The translations under genes were made by a program, and so were the position numbers. Under the pieces are notes generated by a model, which worked only from the letters and a program-made list of their open reading frames with translations, did no database searches and was not told the DNA's origin. Below, piece after piece: positions 25,717 to 34,231 of a stretch of DNA of 47,216 nucleotides. This DNA comes from Ramlibacter sp. (lineage in GTDB: Bacteria; Pseudomonadota; Gammaproteobacteria; Burkholderiales; Burkholderiaceae_C). The first letter of the stretch is position 1. Each line of letters starts with the position of its first letter. Where the stretch lies: positions 1 through 47,216 of the forward strand of contig JACMQX010000021.1 in assembly GCA_014376765.1 (NCBI GenBank), written 5' to 3'.

Positions 25717-26940
25717 ATGACCACGCTGATCGTCACCCTCCCCCTGCAGCCCGCCGGCCCGGCCACGGAATACAGCTACGTCCTCACGCCCGACGGCCGC
25801 ACACTGGCTGACCACGCAAGCGCCCCAGCCGCCCTTTTGCCCCAACCCACCGGCGAAACGGTGGCCGTCGTGCCGGCCCGCGCCCTGTCGTGGCATGAGG
25901 TGCATCTGCCCAAGGGCAGCACCTCCAGCGCCACCCGGCTGCGCGCCGTGCTGGAAGGCCTGCTGGAAGAGCGCCTGCTGGACGAGCCTGAAACCCTCCA
26001 CTTTGCCCTCGCTCCCGGCGCCAAAGCCGGCGCCACGGCCTGGGTCGCCGTGTGCGACCGTGCGTGGCTGCGCACCGCCATGCAAACCCTGGAGGCCGCC
26101 CAACGCCGCGTTTCCCGCATCGTCCCCGAATTTGCGCCCGACATACCCGGCGCCGGCGAGCTGGCGCTTCACGTCACCGGCGAGCCGCTGGAGGCCTGGC
26201 TGATCACCACCCACAGCGGCGGCGTGATCTGCATCCCGCTCAGCGCCTCCGTCATGCCGCTGGCCCTTGCCGCTGACAACGGGCTGCCTGAAGACACGAG
26301 CGTCATTGCCGAGCCCGGCGTCGCCGCGCTCGCCGAACAAATGCTCCAGCGCAAGGTCACGATCCGCCAGGCCGCGCAGCGCTACCTGCTCGCGGCCCAG
26401 TCCGGATGGGACCTGGCGCAGTTTGATATGGCCTCCACCGGCGGCTCGCGCGCCTTCAAGAAAATTGCAGCCCAGTGGCGCGACCTGCTGTCCGCGCCCC
26501 AGTGGCGCGCCGCGCGCTGGGGTGTGGCGGTGCTGGTGGTGGCCAACCTGCTGGGGCTCAATGCCTGGGCCTGGAAAGAGCAGTCGGCGCTCGCAACCAA
26601 ACGCGGCGACGTGCGCAACGTGCTGACGCAAACCTTCCCGGGCGTCAAAGTGGTGGTGGACGCGCCGGTGCAAATGGAGCGCGAAGTCAGCATGCTGCGC
26701 CAGGCTACAGGCGCGGCGTCGGGCAGCGATCTTGAATCGATGCTGAGTGCCCTGGGCGTAATGGCGCCGCCCGGCCGCTCCATCAGTGCGGTGGAATTCT
26801 CCGCTGGCGAGGCCCGCATCAGGGGCCTCACCCTGAGCGGCCAGGAAGCCCCCGGCGTCGTCGGCGGCATGCGCGGCCTCGGTTATGCGGCCCGCAGTGA
26901 AGGCGACAGCCTCGTGGTCCGCCAGGAGCTTGCACGATGA
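25717..26940 (+). CDS. gspL: Type II secretion system protein L
   Basis: 407 residues. A large cytoplasmic actin-like domain (about 1-265), which recruits the ATPase GspE, contains TAWVAVCDRAWLRTAMQTLEAA. A single membrane helix lies around 270-290 (WGVAVLVVANLLGLNAWAW), and a periplasmic ferredoxin-like domain follows (ESMLSALGVMAPPGRSISAVEF). The domain order is standard GspL. Overlaps gspM by four bases. GspL and GspM form the inner-membrane platform with GspC and GspF. Confidence 0.88.
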   Translation: MTTLIVTLPLQPAGPATEYSYVLTPDGRTLADHASAPAALLPQPTGETVAVVPARALSWHEVHLPKGSTSSATRLRAVLEGLLEERLLDEPETLHFALAPGAKAGATAWVAVCDRAWLRTAMQTLEAAQRRVSRIVPEFAPDIPGAGELALHVTGEPLEAWLITTHSGGVICIPLSASVMPLALAADNGLPEDTSVIAEPGVAALAEQMLQRKVTIRQAAQRYLLAAQSGWDLAQFDMASTGGSRAFKKIAAQWRDLLSAPQWRAARWGVAVLVVANLLGLNAWAWKEQSALATKRGDVRNVLTQTFPGVKVVVDAPVQMEREVSMLRQATGAASGSDLESMLSALGVMAPPGRSISAVEFSAGEARIRGLTLSGQEAPGVVGGMRGLGYAARSEGDSLVVRQELAR

Positions 26941-27428
26941 GGCTGCCGTACCAGTTACAAGCCCGATGGGCCAGCCTGGCCCCGCGCGAAAAGTCGCTGG
27001 TGATTGGTGCCACCGTGCTCGTCGCCCTGGCGCTGATGTGGTGGGTCATCATCGGCCCGGCCGTGCAGACGCTGCGCGCCGCGCCCGAGCAGCATCGCGC
27101 GCTGGATACGCAATTGCAGCAGATGAAAAGCCTGGCCGCTCAAGCCCAGGCCCTGCAGTCGCAGCCCAAAATCAGTTTCGATGAAGCCCTGCGCGCGCTG
27201 GAAAGCACAACCAAACAGCGCCTGGGCGCCAGCGCGCAGCTGAGCGTGGTGGGCGAGCGCGCCACCGTCACCCTGCGCGGCGTGCCGGCTGACTCCCTCA
27301 GCCAGTGGCTGGCCCAGGCCCGCATCAATGCCCGCGCGCTGCCGGCCGAGGCACGGCTCACGCGTAACCCGGCGCCGGGCAGCAGCAGTTGGGACGGCAC
27401 GCTGGTCCTCAGCCTGCCGCCACGCTGA
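26937..27428 (+). CDS. gspM: Type II secretion system protein M
   Basis: 163 residues, normal for GspM. Short cytoplasmic N-terminus (WASLAPREKSLVIGA), one membrane helix (TVLVALALMWWVIIGPAV), then a periplasmic region beginning with a coiled-coil-like stretch (HRALDTQLQQMKSLAAQAQAL) and ending in a small ferredoxin-like domain. Heterodimer partner of GspL. Start overlaps the gspL stop (ATGA). Confidence 0.88.
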   Translation: MRLPYQLQARWASLAPREKSLVIGATVLVALALMWWVIIGPAVQTLRAAPEQHRALDTQLQQMKSLAAQAQALQSQPKISFDEALRALESTTKQRLGASAQLSVVGERATVTLRGVPADSLSQWLAQARINARALPAEARLTRNPAPGSSSWDGTLVLSLPPR

Positions 27429-27444
27429 TGCTGAAGGGCTTTGC

Positions 27445-28239
27445 TTGGCACGGCTGAAACCCAAACGGCCTTACGGCCAGCCCTGGCTATGGGCGGCATC
27501 GGGCGCCTTGGCCGGCCTGCTGATCGCCCTGATCCTGTTCGCGCCCGCCCGCTGGCTTGCGGGCGTTGTAAACATCGCCACATCCGGACACCTCCTGCTC
27601 GCCCAGCCACGAGGCACCGTCTGGAACGGCACGGCCCAGCTGGTACTGGCCGGCGGCGCCGGCAGCCGTGACGCGGCCGCCCTCCCCGGCGAACTGCGCT
27701 GGCAGTTGCGGCCGGCCTGGCTCGGCCTGTCAGCGCGCATCGAGCTGCCCTGCTGTACCCCCCAGCCAGTGGAACTGCGCGTAACGGGCAGCCTGAGCGG
27801 TGCGCGCCTCGTGGTCGCTGATGGCAACTCAAACTGGCCCGCCGCCGTGCTGACAGGCCTGGGTACCCCCTGGAACACGTTACAACCCGAGGGCCGTCTA
27901 AGCCTCGCCACGCAGGGCCTTTCAGTAGAATGGATTGAAGGGCGGCTCATCATGGCTGGGCGCGCCCAGCTCGAGGCGCAACAGCTTTCCTCGCGCCTGT
28001 CGACGCTCCGGCCCATGGGCAGCTATCGCTTCACCCTCAACGGAGGCACTACGTCCACGCTCTCGCTCGAAACGCTGGAAGGCAGCCTGCAACTCACCGG
28101 CAGTGGCCGCTGGGTGGGCTCGCGCCTGCGCTTTGACGGCGTCGCCACGGCAGCGCCAGAGCGTGAAGCCGCGCTGGCCAATCTCCTGAACATCATCGGG
28201 CGGCGTAATGGCCCCCGCTCCATCATTACCGTGGGTTAG
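27445..28239 (+). CDS. gspN: Type II secretion system protein N
   Basis: 264 residues from a TTG start at 27445, chosen because AAGGG lies 6 bases upstream, it begins 16 bases after the gspM stop, and the product starts with a basic segment (ARLKPKRPYGQ) followed directly by the membrane helix (GALAGLLIALILFAPARWLAG). Longer in-frame starts would overlap gspM by about 100 bases. The periplasmic part contains GTVWNGTAQLVL and LRWQLRPAWLGLSA, typical of T2SSN. GspN is an accessory inner-membrane component found in a subset of T2SS. Ends 9 bases before gspD. Confidence 0.82.
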   Translation: MARLKPKRPYGQPWLWAASGALAGLLIALILFAPARWLAGVVNIATSGHLLLAQPRGTVWNGTAQLVLAGGAGSRDAAALPGELRWQLRPAWLGLSARIELPCCTPQPVELRVTGSLSGARLVVADGNSNWPAAVLTGLGTPWNTLQPEGRLSLATQGLSVEWIEGRLIMAGRAQLEAQQLSSRLSTLRPMGSYRFTLNGGTTSTLSLETLEGSLQLTGSGRWVGSRLRFDGVATAAPEREAALANLLNIIGRRNGPRSIITVG

Positions 28240-28248
28240 GCCCTATCC

Positions 28249-30321
28249 ATGAAACACCGTCTTGCCGTTCTTTCCCTTGCCGCCAGCGTCCTGCTGGCCG
28301 GCACCGGCGCCACCTTCGCCCAGCGCGCGGGCGAGCCGATCACGCTGAACTTCGCAAATGCCGAAATTGAAGCCGTCGCGCGCGCCATGGCCGCCATCAC
28401 CGGGCGCAACGTGGTGGTGGACCCGCGCGTCAAGGGCACGATGAACCTGGTCACCGAGAGGCCGGTGCCGCCGTCGGTGGCGTTCAACCAGTTCCTCGCC
28501 ACCCTGCGCCTGCAAGGCTATGCGGTGGTGGAAGCCGGCGGGCTCTACAAGATCGTGCCCGAGGCGGATGCGAAGCTGCAGGGCGGCTCGGTTTCCATCT
28601 CGTCGTCGGGCACGGCCACGGGCGGCGCCAACCAGATCGTCACGCAGATATTCCGGCTCAACTATGAAAGCGCCAACAACCTGGTGCCGGTGCTGCGCCC
28701 GCTGATCAGCCCGAACAACACCATCAACGTCAACCCGGGCAACAACTCGCTGGTCATCACCGACTACGCCGACAACCTGCAGCGGCTGGCCCGCATCATC
28801 GCAGCGCTCGATGTGTCGAACGCGACGGATGTTGAAATCATCCCGCTCAAATACGCGCTGGCGGCCGACCTCGCGCCGCTGGTGACGCGGCTGGTGGAAG
28901 CCTCCGGCACGGGCGCGGCGCCTGCTGGCCAGGCCGATACCTCGTTCAAAACCACCATCATTGCCGAGCCGCGCAGCAATGCGCTCATCACCCGCGCGGC
29001 CAACCCGGCGCGGCTGGCGCTCGTGCGCTCGCTGGTTGACAAGCTGGACCAGCCCACCTCGCAGAATGCCTCGGGCAACATCTATGTGGTCTACCTCAAA
29101 AATGCTGACGCCACCAAGCTGGCCGTGAGCCTGCGCGCGGCATTGGCCGGCAATTCAGCTGCCGGCGGCATCGTCTCCACACCCTCCACGCCCAGCACGC
29201 CCACCAGTGGCAGCGGCGCCAGCGCGGCTTCGGCAGCGCTGCAGGGAAGCGCGCAGCCCTCAACAGGCGGGCAGATCCAGGCCGACCCTGCAACCAACTC
29301 GCTCATCATCACAGCGCCCGAGCCGCAATACCGCCAGCTGCGCGCCGTCATTGACAAGCTCGACGCCCGCCGCGCGCAGGTCTTTGTGGAAAGCCTGATC
29401 GCCGAAGTGAATGCCGACAAGGCCGCCGAGTTCGGCATCCAGTGGCAGGGCGTGGCCAATGCAACGGGCGCTAACGTGGGCCTGCTGGGCACCAACTTCA
29501 GCATAGGCGGCGCCAACATCTTCTCGCTGGCCACGCAGGCGGCATCGGGCGGCGCCACGCCTTCCACCGGCGCCAACCTGGGCGTCGTACACAAAACCAA
29601 TGGCGTCTACGTGTTGGGCTTTCTTGCGCGCTTTTTGCAAAGCAATGGCGACGGCAACATCCTGTCCACCCCCAACCTGCTGACGCTGGACAACGAGGAA
29701 GCAAAAATCGTCATCGGCCAGAACGTGCCCTTTGTCACCGGGCAGTACACCAACAGCAATGCCGGCGGCTCGGGCTCGGTCAACCCGTTCCAGACGATTG
29801 AGCGCAAGGACGTGGGTCTCACGCTGCGCGTCAAGCCGCAGATCAGCGAGAACGGCACCGTCAAGCTGCAGATTTTCCAGGAGGTCTCCAGCGTGCAGGC
29901 CTCGTCGGTCAACTCGGCCACCGGCCTCATCACCAACAAACGCTCGATCGAGTCCAATGTGCTGGTCGACGACGGCGCCATCGTGGTGCTGGGCGGCCTG
30001 CTTCAGGACGAATACTCCGGCAACCAGGAAAAGGTCCCGGTCCTGGGCGACCTGCCATTGTTCGGGAGCCTCTTCAAGAGCGAAACCCGCAGCCGCCGCA
30101 AGACCAACCTGATGGTGTTCCTGCGGCCGGTGGTGGTGCGCGACGCTGGCGCGAGCGACACGCTGTCGATGGACCGCTACGAACTCATGCGGCTGCAGCA
30201 GCTGCAGGCGCAGCCGGTGCCCAGCACAGCCATACCGGTGAACGAGGCGCCCGCGCTGCCCCCACTGTCCGACCTGCGCGGCGCGCCCCGGGTGGCGACG
30301 CCAGGCACACCCCTCAGGTAA
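28249..30321 (+). CDS. gspD: Type II secretion system secretin GspD
   Basis: 690-residue outer-membrane secretin. Signal peptide ends near residue 24 (GTGATFA-QR). N0 domain at about 28-100 (ITLNFANAEIEAVARAMAAITGR), N1-N3 repeats to about 370 with a Ser/Thr/Gly-rich insert in N3 (TPSTPTSGSGASAASA), then the secretin core with VPFVTGQYTN and VPVLGDLPLFGSLFKSETR. The C-terminal about 50 residues after LRPVVVRD could serve as the pilotin-binding S-domain, though no pilotin gene is in the window. It forms the multimeric exit channel and receives GspC through N0. Confidence 0.95.
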   Translation: MKHRLAVLSLAASVLLAGTGATFAQRAGEPITLNFANAEIEAVARAMAAITGRNVVVDPRVKGTMNLVTERPVPPSVAFNQFLATLRLQGYAVVEAGGLYKIVPEADAKLQGGSVSISSSGTATGGANQIVTQIFRLNYESANNLVPVLRPLISPNNTINVNPGNNSLVITDYADNLQRLARIIAALDVSNATDVEIIPLKYALAADLAPLVTRLVEASGTGAAPAGQADTSFKTTIIAEPRSNALITRAANPARLALVRSLVDKLDQPTSQNASGNIYVVYLKNADATKLAVSLRAALAGNSAAGGIVSTPSTPSTPTSGSGASAASAALQGSAQPSTGGQIQADPATNSLIITAPEPQYRQLRAVIDKLDARRAQVFVESLIAEVNADKAAEFGIQWQGVANATGANVGLLGTNFSIGGANIFSLATQAASGGATPSTGANLGVVHKTNGVYVLGFLARFLQSNGDGNILSTPNLLTLDNEEAKIVIGQNVPFVTGQYTNSNAGGSGSVNPFQTIERKDVGLTLRVKPQISENGTVKLQIFQEVSSVQASSVNSATGLITNKRSIESNVLVDDGAIVVLGGLLQDEYSGNQEKVPVLGDLPLFGSLFKSETRSRRKTNLMVFLRPVVVRDAGASDTLSMDRYELMRLQQLQAQPVPSTAIPVNEAPALPPLSDLRGAPRVATPGTPLR

Positions 30322-30330
30322 GTACGGCCC

Positions 30331-31743
30331 ATGCGCTACCCCCTGCCCTACGGCTTTGCCCGCACCCACCAACTGCTGCTGGAAGACGACGGCCAGGACT
30401 TGACGCTCTGGCATGGCGACGGCCCCGCGCAAAGCGCCTGGGCCGAGGTCATGCGCAAATACGCGGTGCGCACGGTGCAGCAGGCCCGCACGGCGGAACT
30501 GGCCCAGCGCATCAGCGCCGCCTATGCGCAGGGCGAGTCCAGCGCGGCGACGGTGGTGAGCGAAGTCGAGAACGACGCCGACCTGTCCCGCATGATGCAG
30601 GACCTGCCTGCAGTGGAAGACCTGCTGGAAACTTCGGACGACGCGCCCATCATCCGCATGCTCAACGCGCTGCTCACGCAGGCTGCGCGCGATGGGGCGA
30701 GCGACATCCATATCGAACCGTATGAAAGGCACTCCAGCGTGCGCTTTCGCGTGGACGGCACCTTGCGTGAGGTCGTGCAGCCCAACCGCGCCCTGCATGC
30801 GGCTTTGATCTCGCGCTTGAAAATCATGGCCGAGCTCGACATCTCGGAAAAGCGCCTGCCGCAGGACGGCCGCATCTCCCTGCGCATCGGCACGCGCGCG
30901 GTGGACGTGCGCGTCAGCACCCTGCCAAGCGCCCACGGCGAGCGCGCTGTGCTGCGCCTTCTGGACAAGAGCGGCGCCAAGCTGAGCCTGGAATCAGTCG
31001 GCATGGAAGGCGAAGCGCTGCGCCGCTTCGTCAACCTGATCGCGCAGCCGCACGGCATCATCCTCGTGACCGGCCCGACCGGTTCGGGCAAGACCACCAC
31101 GCTGTATGCGGCGCTCAGCCGGCTGGACACGAGCAGCGCCAACATCATGACGGTGGAAGACCCGATTGAATACGAACTGCCTGGCGTCGGCCAGACCCAG
31201 GTCAACGCAAAAATCGACTTGACCTTCGCCAAGGCCCTGCGCGCCATCCTGCGCCAGGACCCGGACGTCATCATGATCGGCGAGATCCGCGATTTTGAAA
31301 CCGCGCAGATCGCCATCCAGGCCTCACTCACCGGGCACCTGGTTCTGGCCACCCTGCACACCAACGATGCAGCCAGCGCCGTGACGCGTCTGACCGACAT
31401 GGGCGTGGAGCCCTTCCTGCTCAGCTCTTCGCTGCTGGGCGCGCTGGCCCAGCGCCTGGTGCGCAAGCTGTGCGTGCATTGCAAGGTGGAAAACAACGGC
31501 ACCTGGACGGCACCAGGCTGCAGCCACTGCAGCATGTCTGGCTACCAGGGCCGCAGCGGCGTGTTCGAGCTGCTGGTCACGGACGATGCGATCCGCGCGC
31601 AGATCCACAACCGGGCGTCTGAAGCCGAGATCCGGGACGCGGCGCTCAAGGCCGGCATGACACTGATGCGCGACGACGGCGAGCGGCTGGTGAACAGCGG
31701 CATCACCTCGCGTGAAGAGCTGGTGCGCGTGACGCGCGATTAA
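30331..31743 (+). CDS. gspE: Type II secretion system ATPase GspE
   Basis: 470-residue cytoplasmic hexameric ATPase. The N-terminal GspL-binding region is followed by Walker A GPTGSGKT (248-255), Asp box [12 protein letters not shown], Walker B IMIGEIRD and His box [14 protein letters not shown]. The zinc-binding tetracysteine motif is compact: C381, C384, C397 and C400, with 12 residues between the pairs, compared with about 29 in longer GspE proteins. The overall shortness is consistent with this. Starts 9 bases after gspD. Confidence 0.94.
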   Translation: MRYPLPYGFARTHQLLLEDDGQDLTLWHGDGPAQSAWAEVMRKYAVRTVQQARTAELAQRISAAYAQGESSAATVVSEVENDADLSRMMQDLPAVEDLLETSDDAPIIRMLNALLTQAARDGASDIHIEPYERHSSVRFRVDGTLREVVQPNRALHAALISRLKIMAELDISEKRLPQDGRISLRIGTRAVDVRVSTLPSAHGERAVLRLLDKSGAKLSLESVGMEGEALRRFVNLIAQPHGIILVTGPTGSGKTTTLYAALSRLDTSSANIMTVEDPIEYELPGVGQTQVNAKIDLTFAKALRAILRQDPDVIMIGEIRDFETAQIAIQASLTGHLVLATLHTNDAASAVTRLTDMGVEPFLLSSSLLGALAQRLVRKLCVHCKVENNGTWTAPGCSHCSMSGYQGRSGVFELLVTDDAIRAQIHNRASEAEIRDAALKAGMTLMRDDGERLVNSGITSREELVRVTRD

Positions 31744-31801
31744 ACGCTTTTCCATGCCGCCCACCACCTTCCGAAGCATCCCGCTTTCTTGAGCTTTCCC
31801 C

Positions 31802-33034
31802 ATGCCCGCCTATACCTTCGAAGCACTGGACGCCCAGGGCCAGACCCGCAAGGGCGTCATGGAAGCTGACACTGCGCGTGCGGCGCGTGGCATGCTGCGC
31901 GCGCAGGCGCTGGTGCCGTTGGCAGTCGAGGCTGTGACGTCTGGGGGCACGAGCGGCGAGGCCGGCTTCAGCCTCAACCGCAAGCTCTTTGTCAGCCGCG
32001 TCTTCAACGCCACCAACCTGGCCATCTGGACGCGGCAGGTCGCAGGCCTGGTGTCTTCAGGCCTGCCCCTGGAGCGCGCACTCACGGCGTTGACGGACGA
32101 AGCCGAGGACGAGCGCCAGCGCAACCTGGTGGCCGCCCTGCGCGCGGAGGTGAATGCCGGTGCGACCTTTGCCAAGGCACTGTCGCAGCACCCCGGCGAG
32201 TTCTCTGACATCTACATTGCCGTCATCGGCGCGGGCGAGCACAGCGGCAACCTGGGCCTGGTGCTGGAGCGGCTGGCTGACGACCTGGAAGAGCGGCAGG
32301 CCCTCAAGTCCAAGCTGATCGGCGCGGCGCTGTACCCGGCCATTGTGACCCTCGTCGCGATCGTCATCGTGCTGTTCCTCGTGGGTTATGTGGTGCCGCA
32401 GGTGGCCAATGTGTTTGCGGGCAGCAAGCGGGCCCTGCCGTTCCTGACGGTGGCCATGCTGGCTGTGAGCGGCTTTGTGCGCGACTATGGCTGGATGGTG
32501 CTGGGCGTGGTGGTTGCCGGCGTGGTGCTGCTGCGTTATGCACTCAGGGGAGAGGCGTTCCGCCAGCGCTTTGATGCGGGCTGGCTCAACCTGCCGATCA
32601 TCGGCAAGCTCTCGCGCGGCTACAACGCGGCGCGCTTTGCCAGCACGCTGGCGATGCTGGCCGCGGCGGGCGTACCCATCCTCAAGGCCCTGCAGGCGGC
32701 AGCCGAAACGCTGGGCAACCGCGCCATGCGGGCCGATGCAATGGACGCGCTGGTGCTGGTGCGCGAAGGCGCGCCGCTGGCCTCCGCCATAGCGCAGAAA
32801 AAGCGCTTTCCCGGCCTGCTGGCGATGTTTGCCCGGCTGGGCGAGCAGACCGGCACCTTGCCGTTGATGCTGCAGCGCGCTGCCGCGCAACTCTCCACCG
32901 AAGTGCAGCGCCGCGCCATGCAGCTGGCCACCATCCTTGAGCCGCTGCTGATCGTTGCCATGGGTGGGGTAGTGATGCTGATCGTGCTGGCCGTGCTGAT
33001 GCCGATCATCCAGCTGAATCAGCTCGTTAAATGA
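31802..33034 (+). CDS. gspF: Type II secretion system inner-membrane protein GspF
   Basis: 410 residues, normal length. Two repeated cytoplasmic T2SSF domains (about 70-190 and 275-395): the first contains WTRQVAGLVSSGLPLERALTAL and the second RFASTLAMLAAAGVPILKALQAA, the standard F-box motifs. Membrane helices lie near 170-190, 220-240 and 380-405 (LLIVAMGGVVMLIVLAVLMPI). It is the platform protein contacting GspE and GspL. Separated by 58 bases from gspE. Last gene of the T2SS cluster. Confidence 0.95.
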   Translation: MPAYTFEALDAQGQTRKGVMEADTARAARGMLRAQALVPLAVEAVTSGGTSGEAGFSLNRKLFVSRVFNATNLAIWTRQVAGLVSSGLPLERALTALTDEAEDERQRNLVAALRAEVNAGATFAKALSQHPGEFSDIYIAVIGAGEHSGNLGLVLERLADDLEERQALKSKLIGAALYPAIVTLVAIVIVLFLVGYVVPQVANVFAGSKRALPFLTVAMLAVSGFVRDYGWMVLGVVVAGVVLLRYALRGEAFRQRFDAGWLNLPIIGKLSRGYNAARFASTLAMLAAAGVPILKALQAAAETLGNRAMRADAMDALVLVREGAPLASAIAQKKRFPGLLAMFARLGEQTGTLPLMLQRAAAQLSTEVQRRAMQLATILEPLLIVAMGGVVMLIVLAVLMPIIQLNQLVK

Positions 33035-33050
33035 AGTCAGGAGTTGCATC

Positions 33051-33965
33051 ATGGCGGTGACCCTCGACGGCCAGCTGGTCGTAGCGATCTCCTCCCGCGC
33101 GCTGTTTAATTTCGAGGAAGAAAACAAGGTTTTTGAGCAGGGTGACGACCGGGCTTATATGAAGCTGCAGCTTGAACGGCTGGAGCAGCCGGCCACACCG
33201 GGCGTGGCGTTCTCGCTGGTGAAAAAGCTGCTGGCCTTCAACGATGCCCCGACAGCTGAAGGCGAAGCGAAGCAGCGTGTTGAAGTGGTCATCCTCTCGC
33301 GCAACGACCCGGTATCGGGCATGCGCGTGTTCCGCTCCGCGCAGCACTACGGCCTGCAGATCCAGCGCGGCAGCTTCACGCGCGGCCAGCCGCCCTGGCG
33401 CTACCTCAAGCCGCTCAATGCCAATTTGTTTTTGTCCACGCACCTGAGCGATGTTCGCGCCGCGCTGGAGGCGGGTGTACCGGCCGCGCAGGCCTACCCG
33501 CTGTCGGTGCACGCCAGTGAGGCCTATCCCAACGAGGTTCGCATCGCGTTTGACGGTGACGCGGTGCTGTTTTCTGACGAGGCCGAACGGGTCTATGCGG
33601 CTGAGGGCTTGTCGGCCTTCCAGCAGCACGAAAAAGACAAGGCCACCCTGCCGCTGTCAGCCGGGCCCTTCAAGCCGCTGCTGGCGGCGCTGCACCGCCT
33701 GCAGCAAGAGGGCACGCCTGCCATGCGCATCCGCACTGCGCTGGTCACGGCCCGCAGCGCGCCGGCCCACGAGCGCGCCATCCGCACGCTGATGAACTGG
33801 AACATTGAAGTGGATGAAGCGATGTTTCTGGGCGGCCTGCCCAAAGGCGAGTTCCTGCGCGAGTTCGCGCCGGACTTTTTCTTTGACGACCAGACCGGGC
33901 ACGTGGATTCGGCGGCCCTGCATGTGCCGTCCGGGCATGTGGTGAGCGGGGTAAGGAATAGTTGA
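33051..33965 (+). CDS. 5'-nucleotidase (PF06189-like)
   Basis: 304 residues, cytoplasmic, HAD-related 5'-nucleotidase of the cytosolic NT5C1 type. Seen: TLDGQLVVAISSRALFNFEEE near the N-terminus, VVILSRNDPVSGMRVF, RIAFDGDAVLFSDEAE (probable Asp-containing catalytic motif), TALVTARSAPAHERAIRTL and FAPDFFFDDQTGH (late acidic metal site). Strong Shine-Dalgarno AGGAG precedes the ATG. It follows gspF by 16 bases but is not a secretion gene; co-transcription may be incidental. Predicted to dephosphorylate nucleoside monophosphates. Confidence 0.85.
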   Translation: MAVTLDGQLVVAISSRALFNFEEENKVFEQGDDRAYMKLQLERLEQPATPGVAFSLVKKLLAFNDAPTAEGEAKQRVEVVILSRNDPVSGMRVFRSAQHYGLQIQRGSFTRGQPPWRYLKPLNANLFLSTHLSDVRAALEAGVPAAQAYPLSVHASEAYPNEVRIAFDGDAVLFSDEAERVYAAEGLSAFQQHEKDKATLPLSAGPFKPLLAALHRLQQEGTPAMRIRTALVTARSAPAHERAIRTLMNWNIEVDEAMFLGGLPKGEFLREFAPDFFFDDQTGHVDSAALHVPSGHVVSGVRNS

Positions 33966-33978
33966 GCGAGTTCACGCA

Positions 33979-34063
33979 GCAATGAGGGTCAGATCCAGAT
34001 TCAGGACGATGACCTTTCCGGCGTGCGCGGTGATGAACGAAATTTGGCTCTGACCCTCATTGC
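33979..34063. repeat. Inverted repeat element, GAGGGTCAGA core
   Basis: GCAATGAGGGTCAGA (33979-33993) and its exact reverse complement TCTGACCCTCATTGC (34049-34063) flank a 55-base interior. The 15-base arms are perfect. The intergenic region 33966-34231 contains no gene beyond this and the next element. Cores of this kind recur around REP-associated transposase genes in betaproteobacteria (recollection), but no transposase is present here. Confidence 0.75.
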
Positions 34064-34100
34064 GGTTCGGAGCGGGGTGGTTTTTCTCCGGCTGACACAG

Positions 34101-34184
34101 TAATCGGGGTCAGAGTCCAATTTCGTTGGGCGTTGTTTTGCTCCGTCGAGATGCTTGTCCTGAATTGGAATCTGACCCCAATTA
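34101..34184. repeat. Inverted repeat element, GGGGTCAGA core
   Basis: Arms 34101-34122 and 34163-34184 are 22 bases long with two mismatches; the core GGGGTCAGA is followed by TCCAATT. A further partial copy, ACTGACCCCAATTCC, follows at 34184-34198. Lies downstream of the 5'-nucleotidase and downstream of the leftward carboxylase operon, where it may also act as a transcription barrier. Confidence 0.75.
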
Positions 34185-34231
34185 CTGACCCCAATTCCTT
34201 CCAGCGCCGGAGGCGGTCACCTCCAGAACTA

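Noticed and set aside
29260..30936. Leftward open frame of about 558 codons antisense to gspD and gspE
   Set aside because: It spans the junction of two well-supported T2SS genes and encodes a His/Arg/Gly-rich, motif-free product, which is a shadow of GC-rich codon use.
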